Shown: piece by piece, positions 62,117 to 64,000 of the stretch
Layout of the letters: each line of letters opens with the position of its first letter
Position numbering within the stretch: position 1 is the first letter of the stretch
NCBI RefSeq assembly: GCF_001447995.1
Contig: NZ_LDPE01000001.1
Location: 1,054,001 to 1,118,000, forward strand
Direction: 5' to 3'
DNA from: Maribacter dokdonensis DSW-8
GTDB lineage: Bacteria > Bacteroidota > Bacteroidia > Flavobacteriales > Flavobacteriaceae
DNA: 64,000 nucleotides
Program-made: the position numbers and the translations under genes
Notes under the pieces: model-generated
What the model was told of the DNA's origin: nothing
The model's input: the letters and a program-made list of their open reading frames with translations, nothing else
Databases searched by the model: none

Positions 62117-63685
62117 TTATTTGGCAACATTAACCGCACGTGTTTCCCTTATGACTGTTACTTTCACTTGACCTGGGTAGGTCATATCCGTTTGTATTTT
62201 TTGAGAAATTTCAAAGGATAGTTGAGCAGCTCTATCATCGTTTACTTTTTCACTTTCAACAATTACACGAAGCTCTCTACCTGCCTGAATAGCATATGCT
62301 TTTTGAACACCACTAAACCCAAAGGCAATTTCTTCTAGATCCTTTAAACGTTGAATATATGAATCTAACACTTGTCTTCTAGCTCCTGGTCTTGCTCCGC
62401 TTATGGCATCACAAACCTGTACTATAGGCGCAATCAATGTCTTCATTTCTATTTCATCATGGTGTGCTCCAATGGCATTGCAAACTTCTGGTTTCTCCCC
62501 AAATTTTTCTGCCCATTGCATACCTAAGATAGCGTGTGGAGTTTCCACTTCATTTTCAGTATTAGGTACTTTTCCAATATCATGTAAAAGTCCGGCTCGT
62601 TTGGCAATTTTAGGGTTCAAGCCTAGTTCAGATGCCATTACACCACAAAGTTTTGCAACTTCTCTTGAGTGCTGTAACAAGTTCTGGCCGTAAGACGATC
62701 TATACTTCATTCTACCCACTGCACGAATAAGCTCTGGATGAAGACCGTGAATACCTAAATCTATAACGGTACGCTTTCCTATTTCAACAATTTCCGTTTC
62801 TATCTGCTTTTCGGTCTTCTTAACGATTTCCTCAATTCTTGCCGGATGAATTCTACCATCGGTAACCAGTTTATGAAGCGAAAGTCTTGCGACCTCTCTT
62901 CTAACCGAATCAAAACAAGAAAGTATAATTGCCTCAGGTGTATCATCCACAATGATCTCTACACCAGTAGCTGCCTCTAAAGCTCTAATATTTCTACCCT
63001 CTCTACCAATTATACGCCCCTTTACATCATCTGATTCTATATTGAATACAGACACACAGTTTTCAACAGCTTCTTCCGTACCTATTCTTTGAATAGTATT
63101 GATAATAATTTTACGAGCTTCTTGTTGTGCGGTAAGTTTAGACTCTTCAACAGTAGACTGTATAAAGGCCATTGCATCTGTTTTGGCTGTTTCCTTTAAG
63201 CTTTCTACTAGTTGATTTTTTGCTTCATCCGCAGATAGACCAGAAATAACTTCTAGTTGCTGAATTTGACTTTTATGCATTTTATCCAACTCCTCATGAC
63301 GCTTTTCAAAAAGTTGTCTTTTTTGTTCAACCTCTTTCAACTTATTGTCTAACTGAGCATTCATGCTCTTATTTTTGGCAAGCTCACTACTTACTTGAGA
63401 TTCTTTGTCTCTAGTTCTCTTTTCGGCATCATTGATTTTCTTATCCTTAGTATTGATAACTTTTTCATGTTCGGCCTTTAATTCTAAAAATTTTTCCTTT
63501 GCCTGTAATATTTTTTCTTTTTTGACACTTTCACCTTCTGCATTAGCATCCTTTAAAATGCGTTCAGCATCTTTTTTAGCATTGATTATGGTTTTAGAGG
63601 CCTTCCCTTTTTCCAAAAATTTTGCAATCGCAAAACCTACTGCCAGCCCAACTATTGCGGCTATAACTATCATTGTACTATCCAT
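62117..63685 (-). CDS. rny: ribonuclease Y
   Basis: Membrane-anchored endoribonuclease that starts mRNA decay. The 522-residue protein has one N-terminal helix ([24 protein letters not shown]), a long coiled coil (about 25-200), a KH domain ([30 protein letters not shown]) and an HD domain with HDIGKVPN and HHDEIEM. Length is typical (about 520). The start at 63685 (MDSTM) is chosen because a longer frame to 63736 would run into the terminator and 3' end of the 6S RNA and add non-conserved residues. Its terminator is at 62071-62095. Confidence 0.95.
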   Translation of the reverse strand: MDSTMIVIAAIVGLAVGFAIAKFLEKGKASKTIINAKKDAERILKDANAEGESVKKEKILQAKEKFLELKAEHEKVINTKDKKINDAEKRTRDKESQVSSELAKNKSMNAQLDNKLKEVEQKRQLFEKRHEELDKMHKSQIQQLEVISGLSADEAKNQLVESLKETAKTDAMAFIQSTVEESKLTAQQEARKIIINTIQRIGTEEAVENCVSVFNIESDDVKGRIIGREGRNIRALEAATGVEIIVDDTPEAIILSCFDSVRREVARLSLHKLVTDGRIHPARIEEIVKKTEKQIETEIVEIGKRTVIDLGIHGLHPELIRAVGRMKYRSSYGQNLLQHSREVAKLCGVMASELGLNPKIAKRAGLLHDIGKVPNTENEVETPHAILGMQWAEKFGEKPEVCNAIGAHHDEIEMKTLIAPIVQVCDAISGARPGARRQVLDSYIQRLKDLEEIAFGFSGVQKAYAIQAGRELRVIVESEKVNDDRAAQLSFEISQKIQTDMTYPGQVKVTVIRETRAVNVAK

Positions 63686-63710
63686 AGTGTAATTTATTAA
63701 TAAAAAAAAA

Positions 63711-63872
63711 GCCCACATTGGAGAAGTTTTGATCAAACTCCGGTAAACAGGTTTAGGGCTAACAGACTGATCAAGGATCCCTATACGAGTAGGGCCTGCT
63801 TTTACAATCTAAACTCACCCTTTTTAAAAAAAATAAATGTTGAGTTTGTCAAAAGGTATTACCAATGTGGGC
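63711..63872 (-). ncRNA. ssrS: 6S RNA (6S-Flavo type)
   Basis: About 162 bases between zapA and rny folding into a long rod. The ends GCCCACATTGG (63872-63862) and CCAATGTGGGC (63721-63711) pair perfectly and are followed on the minus strand by a T-run (63710-63702), so the closing stem also terminates. Inside, CAAACTC pairs with GAGTTTG, then GTTTAG with CTAAAC, and CCCTA with TAGGG at the tip, with bulges between: the open-promoter mimic of 6S RNA, which binds RNA polymerase in stationary phase. Position next to zapA matches the E. coli ssrS gene. No TAnnTTTG box precedes it. Confidence 0.8.
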
Positions 63873-63901
63873 AGTAACTTAATGTATTTATAAGAACGTT
63901 T

Positions 63902-64000
63902 TTATTTAAAAGCTAATTTAGAATTTACCAAGTCTTCAAGCGCTTTTAAACGTTCTTCAGCCTCTTTGGTACCCTCTACTTGCTCTATGCCATTCTGTTC
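63902..64000 (-). CDS. zapA: cell division protein ZapA, C-terminal end (5' end outside window)
   Basis: The last 32 codons of a gene that begins beyond the window: an acidic helical tail, EQNGIEQVEGTKEAEERLK then ALEDLVNSKLAFK and stop. The coiled-coil pattern with a terminal LKALEDLV fits the C-terminus of flavobacterial ZapA, which bundles FtsZ filaments. The position just upstream of a 6S RNA and rny supports this, since zapA and 6S RNA are neighbours in many bacteria. The match is too short to be certain alone. Confidence 0.65.
   Translation of the reverse strand, partial: EQNGIEQVEGTKEAEERLKALEDLVNSKLAFK

Noticed and set aside
1..64000. Mobile elements, CRISPR arrays or phage defence genes
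   Set aside because: No transposase, integrase, spaced repeats, restriction or toxin-antitoxin genes were recognised anywhere in the window.

Overview
The window looks like the chromosome of a marine-type member of the Flavobacteriaceae (Bacteroidota). The evidence is the low GC, the near absence of Shine-Dalgarno sites, repeated TAnnTTTG (-7) promoter boxes typical of this phylum, the gliding lipoprotein GldI, several families restricted or enriched in Bacteroidota (DUF5683, DUF6122, DUF3810, DUF6503, tandem DUF368), and a 6S-Flavo type RNA between zapA and rny. A Maribacter/Zobellia-like genus is possible, but genus cannot be settled from this sequence. Gene density is high. No stretch longer than 300 bases lacks a gene. 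I saw no rRNA, tRNA, CRISPR array, insertion sequence or phage gene.

Layout. 1-3.7 kb: the end of acetyl-CoA synthetase, a TPR lipoprotein and an MFS exporter. 3.8-10.8 kb: udk-ftsB, then parA-parB-DUF5683-dapB, then lepB-wbqC-DUF6122. 10.7-17 kb (minus): an EEP nuclease-like protein, two rhomboids, mutL, a small membrane protein, ribH and a TPR membrane protein, all tightly packed. 17-18.9 kb: recF, a lipoprotein and a DciA-like DUF721 gene. 18.9-25.8 kb: ndk, a PhoD-like phosphatase, nrnA-gldI-PPIase fusion, pepD and DUF3810. 26-30.3 kb: two secreted amidohydrolase-family genes. 30.4-36.7 kb (minus): a molybdenum cofactor cluster (moaD, moaE, moaA, moaC, mobA, moeB-rhodanese, a TauE permease, moeA). 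36.8-43.8 kb: a DUF6503 lipoprotein, an rRNA/tRNA methyltransferase, an M48 peptidase, relA/spoT, a fur-like gene and purA. 43.9-51.3 kb: an accessory sugar-type cluster (DUF1080, Gfo/Idh/MocA oxidoreductase, a giant PVC-type haem protein, ThuA, a TIM-barrel isomerase). 51.4-62 kb: OstA-like LPS transport protein, class III aminotransferase, TPR protein, two DUF368 genes, aroE, a DUF349 repeat protein and a GAF histidine kinase. 62.1-64 kb (minus): rny, 6S RNA and the end of zapA.

How it works together. Most of the window is core housekeeping: chromosome segregation, replication and repair, envelope biogenesis, stringent response, nucleotide and cofactor synthesis. The most system-like accessory region is 43.9-51.3 kb. 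Its five exported proteins have the composition expected for a 3-keto-sugar (oxidise, cleave, isomerise) pathway, with a cytochrome-bearing dehydrogenase as possible electron sink. Other points worth a second look are a MutL without recognisable endonuclease motifs, amidohydrolase domains that lost their metal ligands, a DUF349 protein built on a regular 77-residue period, and a group of promoters placed only 4-6 bases before the start codon, suggesting leaderless mRNAs.
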